20,407 nt of DNA from Clostridia bacterium (GTDB taxonomy: Bacteria; Bacillota_A; Clostridia; Oscillospirales; Butyricicoccaceae): contig JAFYMZ010000076.1 of the NCBI GenBank assembly GCA_017548175.1, positions 1 to 20,407 on the forward strand, in the 5' to 3' direction. This document shows, piece after piece, positions 7,146 to 15,228 of this stretch. The position numbers were made by a program, and so were the translations under genes. The notes beneath the pieces were generated by a model. That model searched no databases and was not told where the DNA came from. It was given only the letters and a program-made list of their open reading frames with translations. Numbering within the stretch: position 1 is the stretch's first letter; every line of letters starts with the position of its first letter.

Positions 7146-9016
7146 AAACCAGAAAAGAACTGATCACCCTGCGTCAGGCCTGTATGGCTGCCGCCAAGCA
7201 CGAGACCCGCAAGATCCTGGTGTGTGCCGGTACCGGCTGCGTGGCCGGCGGCTCGTTGGAGATCTACGAGGCCATGAAGACCCGTCTGGAAGAACTGGGC
7301 ATCCCCTGCGAAGTGTCTTTGGACACCCACGTGGACCACGATATGGTGGGCATGAAGAAGTCCGGCTGTCACGGCTTCTGTGAAATGGGCCCCCTGATGC
7401 GCATCGAGCCCCAGGGCTGGCTGTACACCAAGGTGAAGCTGGAAGATGTGGAAGAGATCGTCCAGACCACCGTCATCAACAACGAATATGTCGACCGTCT
7501 GGGCTATCAGCGCGACGGCGAGCTGTATAAGCGTCAGGAAGAAGTGCCCTTCTACAAGCGCCAGAACCGTCTGGTGCTGGAGCACTGCGGCCACATCGAC
7601 GCCACTTCCATTCAGGAATATCTGTCCATCGGCGGTTACTCCGCACTGGAGATGGCGCTGTTTGATATGCAGCCCGAGGATATCGTGAATGAGATCACCG
7701 AAGCCGGCCTGCGCGGTCGCGGCGGCGGCGGTTTCCCCGCCGGTACCAAGTGGAGTCAGGTGGCCCGTCAGAAGGCAACTCCCAAGTACATCGTCTGTAA
7801 CGGTGACGAGGGCGACCCCGGTGCATTTATGGACCGCAGCGTTATGGAGGGTGACCCCCATAAGATGCTGGAAGGTATGATGATCGCCGGCGTAGCCTGC
7901 GGCGCTTCCGAAGGCTATATCTACGTCCGTGCCGAGTATCCTCTGGCCGTTTCCCGTCTGCGTACCGCCATTGCACAGGCCGAAGAACTGGGCCTGCTGG
8001 GCGATAACATTCTGGGCACCGAGTTCTCCTTCCGCATCCACATCAACCGCGGCGCCGGCGCATTCGTCTGCGGCGAAGGCAGCGCTCTGACCGCATCCAT
8101 CGAAGGTAAGCGCGGTATGCCCCGCGTCAAGCCGCCCCGTACCGTGGAACACGGCCTGTTTGACAAGCCCACCGTGCTGAACAACGTTGAGACCTTTGCC
8201 AACGTGGCCGACATCATCCGCCGCGGCAGCAAGTGGTATCGCGGCATCGGCACCGAAAAGAGCCCCGGCACCAAGGCCTTCGCCCTCACCGGCAACGTGG
8301 TCAACACCGGCCTCATCGAGGTGCCCATGGGCACCACCCTGCGCGAGATCATCTTTGACATCGGCGGCGGTATCCGCGACGGCAAGAAGTTCAAGGCCGT
8401 GCAGATCGGCGGTCCTTCCGGCGGCTGCCTCACCGAAGAGCATCTGGATATGCCGCTGGACTTCGACTCCCTGAAGAAGGTCGGCGCCATCATCGGCTCC
8501 GGCGGTCTGGTGGTTATGGACGAAGACACCTGTATGGTAGAAGTCGCCCGCTTCTTTATGAACTTCACCCAGAACGAATCCTGCGGTAAGTGCGTCCCCT
8601 GCCGTGAAGGCACCAAGCGGATGCTGGAGATTCTGGAGCGCATCGTAGACGGTCAGGGCAAGCCCGGCGACATCGAACTGCTGGAAGAACTGGCAGACAC
8701 CATCTCCTCCACCGCACTGTGCGGTCTGGGCAAGACGGCTGCCGGCCCCGTGGTCAGCACCTTGAAGTACTTCCGTCACGAGTACGAGGCACATATTTAT
8801 GACAAGCGCTGCCCCGCCAACCAGTGTCAGAAGCTCAAGCGTCTGGTCATCGATCCCGAGAAGTGCAAAGGCTGCAGCCTGTGCTCCCTCAACTGTCCCG
8901 TCAGCGCCATCAGCGGCAAGCTGCGCAGTCCTTATTCCATCGATCTGGATAAGTGTATCCGCTGCGGCGTCTGTATCTCCAACTGTAAGTTCGATGCCAT
9001 CTACGAGGAGGTCTAA
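7139..9016 (+). CDS. hydB: NADH-linked [FeFe]-hydrogenase flavoprotein subunit HydB (NuoF-like)
   Basis: This is a 625-residue NuoF/HndC-type subunit that binds FMN and NAD(H). Domains in order are: a thioredoxin-like [2Fe-2S] domain (C29, C34, C77, C81); the FMN/NADH-binding domain with GRGGGGFPAG (193-202) and the NGDEGDPGAF stretch about 25 residues later; an SLBB-type linker; the NuoF C-terminal [4Fe-4S] domain with C482, C485, C488 and C528; and two C-terminal ferredoxin-type [4Fe-4S] clusters (C576, C579, C582, C586 and C606, C609, C612, C616). This layout is that of electron-bifurcating HydB proteins, where the flavin splits electrons between NADH and reduced ferredoxin. AAGGAGG lies ten bases before its ATG, inside hydC. 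hydA starts three bases after its stop. Confidence 0.96.
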   Translation: MLKTRKELITLRQACMAAAKHETRKILVCAGTGCVAGGSLEIYEAMKTRLEELGIPCEVSLDTHVDHDMVGMKKSGCHGFCEMGPLMRIEPQGWLYTKVKLEDVEEIVQTTVINNEYVDRLGYQRDGELYKRQEEVPFYKRQNRLVLEHCGHIDATSIQEYLSIGGYSALEMALFDMQPEDIVNEITEAGLRGRGGGGFPAGTKWSQVARQKATPKYIVCNGDEGDPGAFMDRSVMEGDPHKMLEGMMIAGVACGASEGYIYVRAEYPLAVSRLRTAIAQAEELGLLGDNILGTEFSFRIHINRGAGAFVCGEGSALTASIEGKRGMPRVKPPRTVEHGLFDKPTVLNNVETFANVADIIRRGSKWYRGIGTEKSPGTKAFALTGNVVNTGLIEVPMGTTLREIIFDIGGGIRDGKKFKAVQIGGPSGGCLTEEHLDMPLDFDSLKKVGAIIGSGGLVVMDEDTCMVEVARFFMNFTQNESCGKCVPCREGTKRMLEILERIVDGQGKPGDIELLEELADTISSTALCGLGKTAAGPVVSTLKYFRHEYEAHIYDKRCPANQCQKLKRLVIDPEKCKGCSLCSLNCPVSAISGKLRSPYSIDLDKCIRCGVCISNCKFDAIYEEV

Positions 9017-9019
9017 GTT

Positions 9020-10720
9020 ATGCAGAAGAACAGCTTTATGTATATCGACGACATCCCTGTCGTCATCGAAAACGAGAAAAATATTCTGGATATGACCCGG
9101 AAGGCCGGCATCGAGATGCCCACCTTCTGCTACTATTCCGAACTGTCGGTCTACGGCGCCTGCCGTATGTGTATGGTAGAGGATGACCGCGGCGGTATGC
9201 ACGCCGCCTGCTCCACCCCGCCCAAGCCCGGCATGAAGGTCTATACCAACACTGCTCGCCTGCGTAAGTACCGCAAGAACATTCTGGAACTGATGCTGGC
9301 CAACCACTGCCGTGATTGCACCACCTGCGAAAAGGGTGACGACTGCAAGCTGAAGGAGATCGCCCGCCGCTTCTATCTGGAAGATGTCCGTTTCCCCAAC
9401 AGCATGACCGAGCCCAAGAAGGACGAGTCTTCCGTTTCTATCTCCATTGATAAGAGCAAGTGCATCCTGTGCGGTGACTGCGTCCGTATGTGTAACGAGA
9501 CCCAGAAGGTGGGCGCCATCTCCTTCGTCCATCGCGGCAGCAAGATGGAAGTGGGTACCGCCTTCGGTATCCCCATCGCAGAATCTGCCTGCGTCGGCTG
9601 CGGCCAGTGCGCAGCCGTCTGCCCCACCGGTGCCATCGTGGTCCAGAAGAACGTGGACCGCACCTGGGCCGCCATCTATGATCCCAACGTCAAGACCGTG
9701 GTGCAGATGGCACCTGCCGTCCGTGCCGGTGTCGCCAAGGCACTGGGTCTGGAAGACGGCGCCGTGGCAAAGGGTATGCTGTTTGCTGCTATGCGCCGTA
9801 TGGGCTTTGACGAGGTCTTCGACACCACCACCGGTGCCGACCTGACCGTGCTGGAAGAAGCCAACGAGTTCTTGAACCGTCTGCAGAACGGCGGCAAGCT
9901 GCCTCTGTTCACCTCCTGCTGCCCCGCATGGATCCAGTTCGCCGAGAAGAAGTATCCCGAACTGCTGGAGAACATCTCCACCTGCCGCAGCCCCATGCAG
10001 ATGTTCGGCTCCGTGCTGAAGGAATACTACAAGGACGATCCCAAGAAGATCGTCAGCGTGGCCGTCATGCCCTGTACCGCCAAGAAGTACGAGGCCGTCC
10101 GTCCCGAGTTCAAGCGCCCCGATGGCACTGACACCATCGATCTGGTCATCACCACCCAGGAGCTGGTGCAGATGATCCACGAAAGCGGCCTGAATATGGA
10201 CACCCTGCTGCCCGAGACCTCTTCCAAGCCCTTCGGTATGATGAGCGGCGCCGGCGTCATCTTTGGCGTCACCGGCGGCGTCACCGAAGCCGTTCTGCGT
10301 TACGTAGAGCAGGAGAAGAACGTCACCACCCGTCAGATCATCGCCATGTCCGGTGTCCGCGGTCTGGAAGGTGTCAAGGAGATCGAGTATCCCGTTGGCG
10401 ACCTGACCCTGCGCATCGCCGTGGTCAGCGGTCTGGGCAATGCAGATGCCCTGATCCGCAAGCTGAAGGCCGGCGAAGTACACTATGACCTGATCGAGGT
10501 CATGGCTTGTCCCCGCGGCTGTATCGCCGGTGCCGGTCAGCCTTGGGGCACCAAGGAAGAAAAGAACGCCCGCAGCGAGATCCTCTATCGCAACGACCGC
10601 ATCAGCCAGATCAAGTCTGCCGAAGAGAATCCCACCCTGCAGATGCTGTACGACGACATCATCAAGGGTCGTACCCACGAGCTGCTGCACGTTCATTACG
10701 GCAAGCATCACGAAGAATAA
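9020..10720 (+). CDS. hydA: [FeFe]-hydrogenase catalytic subunit HydA
   Basis: This is a 566-residue iron-only hydrogenase. The N-terminal plant-type [2Fe-2S] domain uses C37, C48, C51 and C64. A His-ligated [4Fe-4S] site follows (H96, C100, C103, C109), then two ferredoxin clusters (CILCGDCVRMC and CVGCGQCAAVC). H-cluster motifs are TSCCPAW (298-304; C300 the proton-relay cysteine, C301 a cluster ligand), MPCTAKK (C352) and CPRGC (C497 and C501), where many hydrogenases have CPGGC. There is no extra C-terminal [2Fe-2S] domain, so the layout is HndD-like (group A3). With HydB and HydC it should make H2 while re-oxidising NADH and reduced ferredoxin in fermentation, or run in reverse. The HydE, HydF and HydG maturases are not in the window. 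GAGGAGG is eight bases before the ATG. Confidence 0.97.
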   Translation: MQKNSFMYIDDIPVVIENEKNILDMTRKAGIEMPTFCYYSELSVYGACRMCMVEDDRGGMHAACSTPPKPGMKVYTNTARLRKYRKNILELMLANHCRDCTTCEKGDDCKLKEIARRFYLEDVRFPNSMTEPKKDESSVSISIDKSKCILCGDCVRMCNETQKVGAISFVHRGSKMEVGTAFGIPIAESACVGCGQCAAVCPTGAIVVQKNVDRTWAAIYDPNVKTVVQMAPAVRAGVAKALGLEDGAVAKGMLFAAMRRMGFDEVFDTTTGADLTVLEEANEFLNRLQNGGKLPLFTSCCPAWIQFAEKKYPELLENISTCRSPMQMFGSVLKEYYKDDPKKIVSVAVMPCTAKKYEAVRPEFKRPDGTDTIDLVITTQELVQMIHESGLNMDTLLPETSSKPFGMMSGAGVIFGVTGGVTEAVLRYVEQEKNVTTRQIIAMSGVRGLEGVKEIEYPVGDLTLRIAVVSGLGNADALIRKLKAGEVHYDLIEVMACPRGCIAGAGQPWGTKEEKNARSEILYRNDRISQIKSAEENPTLQMLYDDIIKGRTHELLHVHYGKHHEE

Positions 10721-10733
10721 TCCATTCAGCCAC

Positions 10734-10767
10734 AAGGCGCCCTTCCCCCCCGGAAGGGCGCCTTTTT
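10734..10767 (+). terminator. Intrinsic terminator of the hydrogenase operon
   Basis: A perfect 13-bp stem (10734-10746 with 10752-10764) closes a CCCCC loop and is followed by more T residues to 10767. It begins 14 bases after the hydA stop and separates the hydrogenase operon from the polysaccharide promoter about 70 bases further on. Confidence 0.93.
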
Positions 10768-10836
10768 CTGTATGCAAAACGATTGTTACGAAGATGTAAA
10801 AAGCGGTCCTCTTCGGCAAAAAACGCCAGTTTTTTC

Positions 10837-10865
10837 TTGATAGACCGGAATAAAAGTGCTATGAT
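10837..10865 (+). promoter_or_regulatory. Sigma-A promoter of the polysaccharide operon
   Basis: TTGATA (10837-10842) and TATGAT (10860-10865) are separated by exactly 17 bases, each with five of six consensus matches, and TGC before the -10 makes it an extended -10. The likely start near 10872 leaves a leader of about 75 bases before the first gene, with AAGGAGG at 10928-10934. No riboswitch, LytR-type repeat or strong hairpin was recognised in the leader. Confidence 0.85.
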
Positions 10866-10945
10866 AGTATATGTAGAATTATATCTCGAAGTATGCTCTT
10901 TTTTAGATATGCTTGTCAGCACCGACCAAGGAGGCGGCGTTATTT

Positions 10946-12151
10946 ATGAAAATTCCCTTTTCTCCCCCCGACATTACCGAGCAGGAGATCCAAGCGGTGG
11001 CAGAAGCCCTGCGCTCCGGCTGGATCACCACCGGCCCGCGCACCAAGGAATTGGAGCGGCAGGTGGCGGCGCTGTGCGGTGTCAACCGCGCCGTCTGCCT
11101 GAACTCCCAGACCGCCTGCGCCGAAATGGCCCTGCATCTGCTGGGCATCGGCCCCGGTGACGAGGTCATCGTGCCTGCCTATACCTATACCGCCAGCGCC
11201 TCTGTGGTGTGCCACGTGGGTGCAAAACTGGTGATGGTAGACTGCCTGCCCGATTCCTTTGAACTGGATTACGATCAGGTGGCTGCCGCCATCACCCCCC
11301 GCACCAAGGCGGTGATCCCCGTGGATCTGGGCGGTGTGCCCTGTGATTATGACCGGCTGCACGCCATCGTGGAGGAAAAACGCGGCATCTTCTGCGGCGA
11401 AACACCTCTGCAAAAGGCACTGGGCCGCGTGGCCATTCTGGCCGATACCGCCCACGCGCTGGGCGCCACCCGCAACGGCAAGCCCGCCGGCAGTCTGGCC
11501 GACTTTTCCTCTTTCTCCTTCCACGCGGTGAAGAACCTCACCACCGCCGAGGGCGGCGCCTTGGCTTGGCGCACCATCCCCGGTGTGGACGATGAAGAGA
11601 TCTACCGCCAGCTGCAGCTCTTTTCTCTGCACGGCCAGTCCAAGGACGCACTGGCCAAAACCAAGCTGGGCGCTTGGGCGTACGACATTCTTGGCCCCTG
11701 GTACAAGTGCAATATGACCGATATGGCTGCCGCCATGGGTCTGGTGCAGATGCAGCGCTATTCCGAACTGCTGCAGCGCAGACGGGAGATCATCGAAGCC
11801 TACGATGCCGCGCTGCGGCCGCTGGGCGTGGAGAGCCTGCCCCACTATACCGATGCATGGAGCTCCTCCGGCCATCTGTATATTTGCCGCGTGCCCGGCA
11901 TCACCCCGGAGCAGCGCAACGAGATCATCGAAAAGATGGCCCAGCGCGGTGTGGCCACCAATGTGCATTACAAACCCCTGCCGATGCACACCGCCTACAA
12001 GAAATTGGGCTTTGACATTGCCGATTACCCCCACGCCTACGCCCATTTTGCCAACGAGATCACCCTGCCCCTGCACACTTGCCTTACCGACGAGCAGGTG
12101 GCCTATGTGACCGATTGCTTTGCCGACGTATTGAGAGACTATATCCGATGA
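10946..12151 (+). CDS. DegT/DnrJ/EryC1/StrS-family sugar aminotransferase
   Basis: This is a 401-residue PLP-dependent aminotransferase that puts an amino group on a keto-sugar nucleotide. The PLP lysine is K196 (FHAVKNLTTAEGGA), and D167 in ADTAHALGA is the pyridine-nitrogen partner. The segment before D167 is longer than in many relatives and carries an RGIFCGETPLQKALG insertion. The start is ATG 10946 after AAGGAGG. An upstream in-frame TTG at 10913 lacks a ribosome site and is rejected. It is the first gene of the operon and overlaps the next by four bases (ATGA), next to an initiating phosphosugar transferase. By analogy with PglE-PglC this suggests it makes a 4-amino-4,6-dideoxy sugar for the first residue of the repeat. 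No dehydratase to make the keto substrate is present in the window, so the exact sugar is uncertain. Confidence 0.9.
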   Translation: MKIPFSPPDITEQEIQAVAEALRSGWITTGPRTKELERQVAALCGVNRAVCLNSQTACAEMALHLLGIGPGDEVIVPAYTYTASASVVCHVGAKLVMVDCLPDSFELDYDQVAAAITPRTKAVIPVDLGGVPCDYDRLHAIVEEKRGIFCGETPLQKALGRVAILADTAHALGATRNGKPAGSLADFSSFSFHAVKNLTTAEGGALAWRTIPGVDDEEIYRQLQLFSLHGQSKDALAKTKLGAWAYDILGPWYKCNMTDMAAAMGLVQMQRYSELLQRRREIIEAYDAALRPLGVESLPHYTDAWSSSGHLYICRVPGITPEQRNEIIEKMAQRGVATNVHYKPLPMHTAYKKLGFDIADYPHAYAHFANEITLPLHTCLTDEQVAYVTDCFADVLRDYIR

Positions 12152-12867
12152 AATTGATTGCTTGGGAAGACCTGCCGGCCTCTATGCAGACGGAGGCGGT
12201 ACGGCCCTATTACGAGGCGCTGCAAGGCCGCGCCCTGAGCCTTGCCTGCAAGCGCGTCTTTGATGTGGTGGTGTCTGCGCTGATGCTGGTGGTGCTGGCG
12301 CCGGTGTTCCTGCTGCTGGCCATCGCCATCAAGCTGGATTCCCCCGGCCCGGTGTTCTACCGACAGGTGCGCGTGACCCAGTACGGAAAGCAGTTCCGCA
12401 TCTTCAAATTCCGCTCCATGGTGCAGAATGCCGACAAGATCGGCGCACAGGTCACCGTGGGCAACGATCGCCGCATCACCCGCATGGGCAAACTGATCCG
12501 CAAATGCCGTCTGGACGAGCTGTGCCAGCTTATTGACGTGTTCCGCGGCACCATGACCTTTGTGGGCACCCGCCCCGAAGTGCCCAAGTACGTGGCGGCC
12601 TATACCCCCGAAATGCTGGCCACCCTGCTGCTGCCGGCCGGTGTCACCAGCGAAGCCAGCATCCGGTACAAGGACGAAGCCGCGCTGCTGGATGCCGCAG
12701 ACGATGTGGACAAGGTCTATATAGAGCAGGTGCTGCCCGGAAAAATGAAGTATAACCTGCACGCCATTCATAATTTCAGCTTTTTTGGCGATATCAAAAC
12801 CATGTTCCGTACCGTCTTTGCCGTGCTGGGCAAGGACTACGGCGAGGAAGAAGGTCTGAACGGATGA
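12148..12867 (+). CDS. PglC/WcaJ-like initiating phosphoglycosyltransferase (bacterial sugar transferase)
   Basis: This is a 239-residue monotopic phosphoglycosyltransferase that moves a phosphosugar from a UDP-sugar to undecaprenyl phosphate, starting repeat-unit assembly at the cytoplasmic face of the membrane. A hydrophobic helix at about 39-62 is followed by SPGPVFYRQ (65-73), then KFRSM, and the catalytic D123-E124 dyad in CRLDELCQLIDVFRG. GTRPEVPKY near 140-148 is also typical. The size is that of the small PglC type, without the large N-terminal membrane domain of WbaP. An N-terminal extension of about 30 residues precedes the helix. The start is the ATG at 12148 that overlaps the upstream stop, and the weak ribosome site (GAGAG) suggests coupling to the aminotransferase. 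It overlaps the following glycosyltransferase by four bases. Confidence 0.93.
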   Translation: MKLIAWEDLPASMQTEAVRPYYEALQGRALSLACKRVFDVVVSALMLVVLAPVFLLLAIAIKLDSPGPVFYRQVRVTQYGKQFRIFKFRSMVQNADKIGAQVTVGNDRRITRMGKLIRKCRLDELCQLIDVFRGTMTFVGTRPEVPKYVAAYTPEMLATLLLPAGVTSEASIRYKDEAALLDAADDVDKVYIEQVLPGKMKYNLHAIHNFSFFGDIKTMFRTVFAVLGKDYGEEEGLNG

Positions 12868-14084
12868 AGATCTGGTTGATCAACCACTACGCGGTGCCGC
12901 CCCAGTACTACCCCCTGGCGCGGCAGACCTATTTTGCAAAATATCTTATGGAGATGGGCCACGAGGTCACCATCTTCGCCGCCAGCACGGTGCACAACTC
13001 CGACAAAAACCTCATCACCGACGGCGCCCCTTGGCGCGAAGAAACGGTGAACGGCGTGCATTACGTGTATATCAAGTGTATGGACTATCAGGGCAGCGGC
13101 CTGCGGCGCGTGTATAACATCTGCGAGTTTGCGTGGAAACTGCCCGGCGTGTGCAAGCGCTTCCCCCGTCCCGATGCCATCGTGGCCACCTCCATGCCCC
13201 CCACGTCCTGCGCGATGGGCGTGCATCTGGGCAGAAAATGGGGCTGCAAGACGGTGGCCGAGATCGCCGACCTGTGGCCGGAGTCCATCGTGGAATACGG
13301 TATCGCCGGCCCCCGCAATCCGGTGGTCATCGCCCTGCGCTGGCTGGAAAAGTGGATCTACAAAAAGACGGAAAAACTGGTCTTTACCGCCGAAGGCTCT
13401 TACGATTACATCCGTGAGCAGCATTGGGAGGCGGCTGTGCCCGAACGCAAGGTCTACTATATCAACAACGGCGTCGATCTGGAACTCTTCCGCTACAATC
13501 GGGAGCAGTTCCCCGTGCAGGATGCCGATCTGGAGAATCCCGACCTGTTCAAGGTGGTCTATGCCGGCTCCATTCGCAAGGTCAACAATCTGGGCCTGCT
13601 GCTGGATGCCGCCAAGTGCGTGAAGGACCCCCGTGTGAAGTTTCTGGTCTGGGGCGACGGCGACGAGCTGGAAGCCCTGAAGCAGCGGGTGGCCGATGAG
13701 CACATCGATAACGTCTGCTTCAAGGGCCGCGTAGAGAAAAAATACGTGCCCGCGATCGTCAGCCGCGCCGACTTGAACATCGCCCACAACACCCCGGCCA
13801 GCCTGTTCCGCTTTGGCATCAGTTTCAACAAACTGTTTGACTATCTGGCGGCGGAAAAGCCGGTGCTGTCCGACTTCCCCTGCCCCTATAACCCCTCCGT
13901 CACCTACGGAGCCGGTACTCAGGTGGAAGACCCCACCCCCGAAAACATTGCACAGGCTGTGGAATACTACGCCAACCTGACCCCGGAAGAATATGCCCGT
14001 TATCAAGCCAATGCCGCCCGCGCCGCCGAGGAATACGACTTCCGTCGGCTGACGCAAAAGCTGCTGGATGTTATCAACGCCTGA
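12864..14084 (+). CDS. GT4-family glycosyltransferase, WbuB-like
   Basis: This is a 406-residue retaining glycosyltransferase of GT-B fold. The N-terminal Rossmann domain begins LINHYAVPPQYYP and contains AEIADLWPESI (132-142), close to WbuB/WcaL-type enzymes. The C-terminal donor domain shows NNGVD (201-205), YAGSIRKVNNLG (233-244) and the nucleotide-sugar-binding stretch around K323 in FNKLFDYLAAEKPVL. No membrane segment is evident, so it acts in the cytoplasm on the lipid-linked acceptor. Lying directly after the initiating transferase, with an ATGA overlap, it is a good candidate to add the second sugar. Relatives in WbuB-type loci use N-acetylated amino sugars as donors. That point is inference. 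Confidence 0.93.
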   Translation: MKIWLINHYAVPPQYYPLARQTYFAKYLMEMGHEVTIFAASTVHNSDKNLITDGAPWREETVNGVHYVYIKCMDYQGSGLRRVYNICEFAWKLPGVCKRFPRPDAIVATSMPPTSCAMGVHLGRKWGCKTVAEIADLWPESIVEYGIAGPRNPVVIALRWLEKWIYKKTEKLVFTAEGSYDYIREQHWEAAVPERKVYYINNGVDLELFRYNREQFPVQDADLENPDLFKVVYAGSIRKVNNLGLLLDAAKCVKDPRVKFLVWGDGDELEALKQRVADEHIDNVCFKGRVEKKYVPAIVSRADLNIAHNTPASLFRFGISFNKLFDYLAAEKPVLSDFPCPYNPSVTYGAGTQVEDPTPENIAQAVEYYANLTPEEYARYQANAARAAEEYDFRRLTQKLLDVINA

Positions 14085-14097
14085 AAGGAGCCCAATT

Positions 14098-15228
14098 ATG
14101 CAGTTTATTGATCTGAAAGCCCAATACCGTGCGCTGAAAGAAGAAATCAATGCCAATATCCAGACCGTGCTGGATTCCGCCGCGTTCATCGGCGGCCCCC
14201 AGGTAAAGGAACTGGAGCAGAAGCTGGCCGCTTATGTCGGCCGCAAGCATTGCATCACCTGTGCCAACGGCACCGATGCCCTGCAGGTGGCGTATATGGT
14301 GGCCGGCGTGGGTGCCGGTGACGCGGTATTCTGCCCCGATATGACCTTTATCGCCTCTACCGAGCCTGCCAAAATGCTGGGCGCCACGCCGGTGTTCTGT
14401 GACATCACCACCGACACCTATACCCTCTGCCCCGAAAGCCTCCAGCGGCAGATTCAGGCGGTGCTGGCCGAGGGCAAACTGACCCCCAAGGCCGTGGTTG
14501 CCGTAGACATTCTGGGCAACCCCTGCGACTATGACGCGCTGCTGCCCATCTGTGAGAAATACGGCCTGTTCCTCATCGAGGACGCCGCCCAGAGCTTCGG
14601 CGCCACCTACAAGGGCCGCAAGTGCTGCGCCTTCGGCGAAATGGCCACCACTTCCTTCTTCCCCGCAAAGCCCTTGGGCTGCTACGGTGACGGCGGCGCC
14701 ATCTTTACCGATGACGATGCCATTGCCGACCTGTGCCGCAGCATCTGCGTCCACGGCAAGGGCCCCGGCGGCAAGTACGACAACATCCGTGTGGGTGTCA
14801 ACTCCCGTCTGGATACCCTGCAGGCCGCCATTCTGCTGCCCAAGCTGAAGGCGCTGGCCGATTACGAAGTGGATGCCCGCCAGAAGGTGGCCGATGCCTA
14901 TAACACCGCCTTTGCCGGCAAGTGTGTCACCCCCTATGTGATGGACGGCTGCCAGTCCATCTGGGCACAGTATGCCGCGCTGGCCGAGAACAAGGCCCAG
15001 CGTGATGCCGTCATTGCCCATCTGAAGGAAAAGAACATCCCCAATATGGTCTACTATCCTACGCCCCAGCACGCGCTGCCGGTGTTCAAGGATGAGCCCA
15101 CCTATGGCGAGACCTTCAAAAACTCCAACGACTACTGCGACCGCACCTTCTCACTGCCCATGCATCCCTATATGGAAGCAGGCGACCAGCAGCAGGTCAT
15201 CGAAGCCGTACTGGAGGCGCTGAAATGA
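14098..15228 (+). CDS. wbpE: WbpE/WlbC-like UDP-3-keto-GlcNAcA aminotransferase
   Basis: This 376-residue PLP enzyme is predicted to transaminate UDP-2-acetamido-2-deoxy-3-oxo-glucuronate, usually with glutamate, to the 3-amino sugar. The DegT fold is shown by the N-terminal FIDLKAQY motif, the GTDAL phosphate-binding loop, D162 (IEDAAQSFGA) and PLP-lysine K191 (FFPAKPLGCYGDGGA). The FIDLKAQY start and FFPAKPLGCYGDGGA box match the WbpE/WlbC branch better than the 4-keto-sugar branch of the family. The specific role is supported by context: WbpA-like and WbpB/WlbA-like dehydrogenases and an acyltransferase lie in the same operon. AAAGGAG is seven bases before the ATG. It overlaps the acyltransferase gene by four bases. 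Confidence 0.9.
   Translation: MQFIDLKAQYRALKEEINANIQTVLDSAAFIGGPQVKELEQKLAAYVGRKHCITCANGTDALQVAYMVAGVGAGDAVFCPDMTFIASTEPAKMLGATPVFCDITTDTYTLCPESLQRQIQAVLAEGKLTPKAVVAVDILGNPCDYDALLPICEKYGLFLIEDAAQSFGATYKGRKCCAFGEMATTSFFPAKPLGCYGDGGAIFTDDDAIADLCRSICVHGKGPGGKYDNIRVGVNSRLDTLQAAILLPKLKALADYEVDARQKVADAYNTAFAGKCVTPYVMDGCQSIWAQYAALAENKAQRDAVIAHLKEKNIPNMVYYPTPQHALPVFKDEPTYGETFKNSNDYCDRTFSLPMHPYMEAGDQQQVIEAVLEALK

Noticed and set aside
6848..10819. A minus-strand open frame of more than 1300 codons opposite hydCBA
   Set aside because: It lies antisense to three certain genes. Their codon choice avoids TTA, CTA and TCA, so the opposite strand has no stops. The predicted product has no recognisable domain, and its start has no ribosome site.
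10913..10945. N-terminal extension of the first aminotransferase from a TTG at 10913
   Set aside because: There is no ribosome site before it, while AAGGAGG precedes the ATG at 10946, which also begins at the usual DegT N-terminus.
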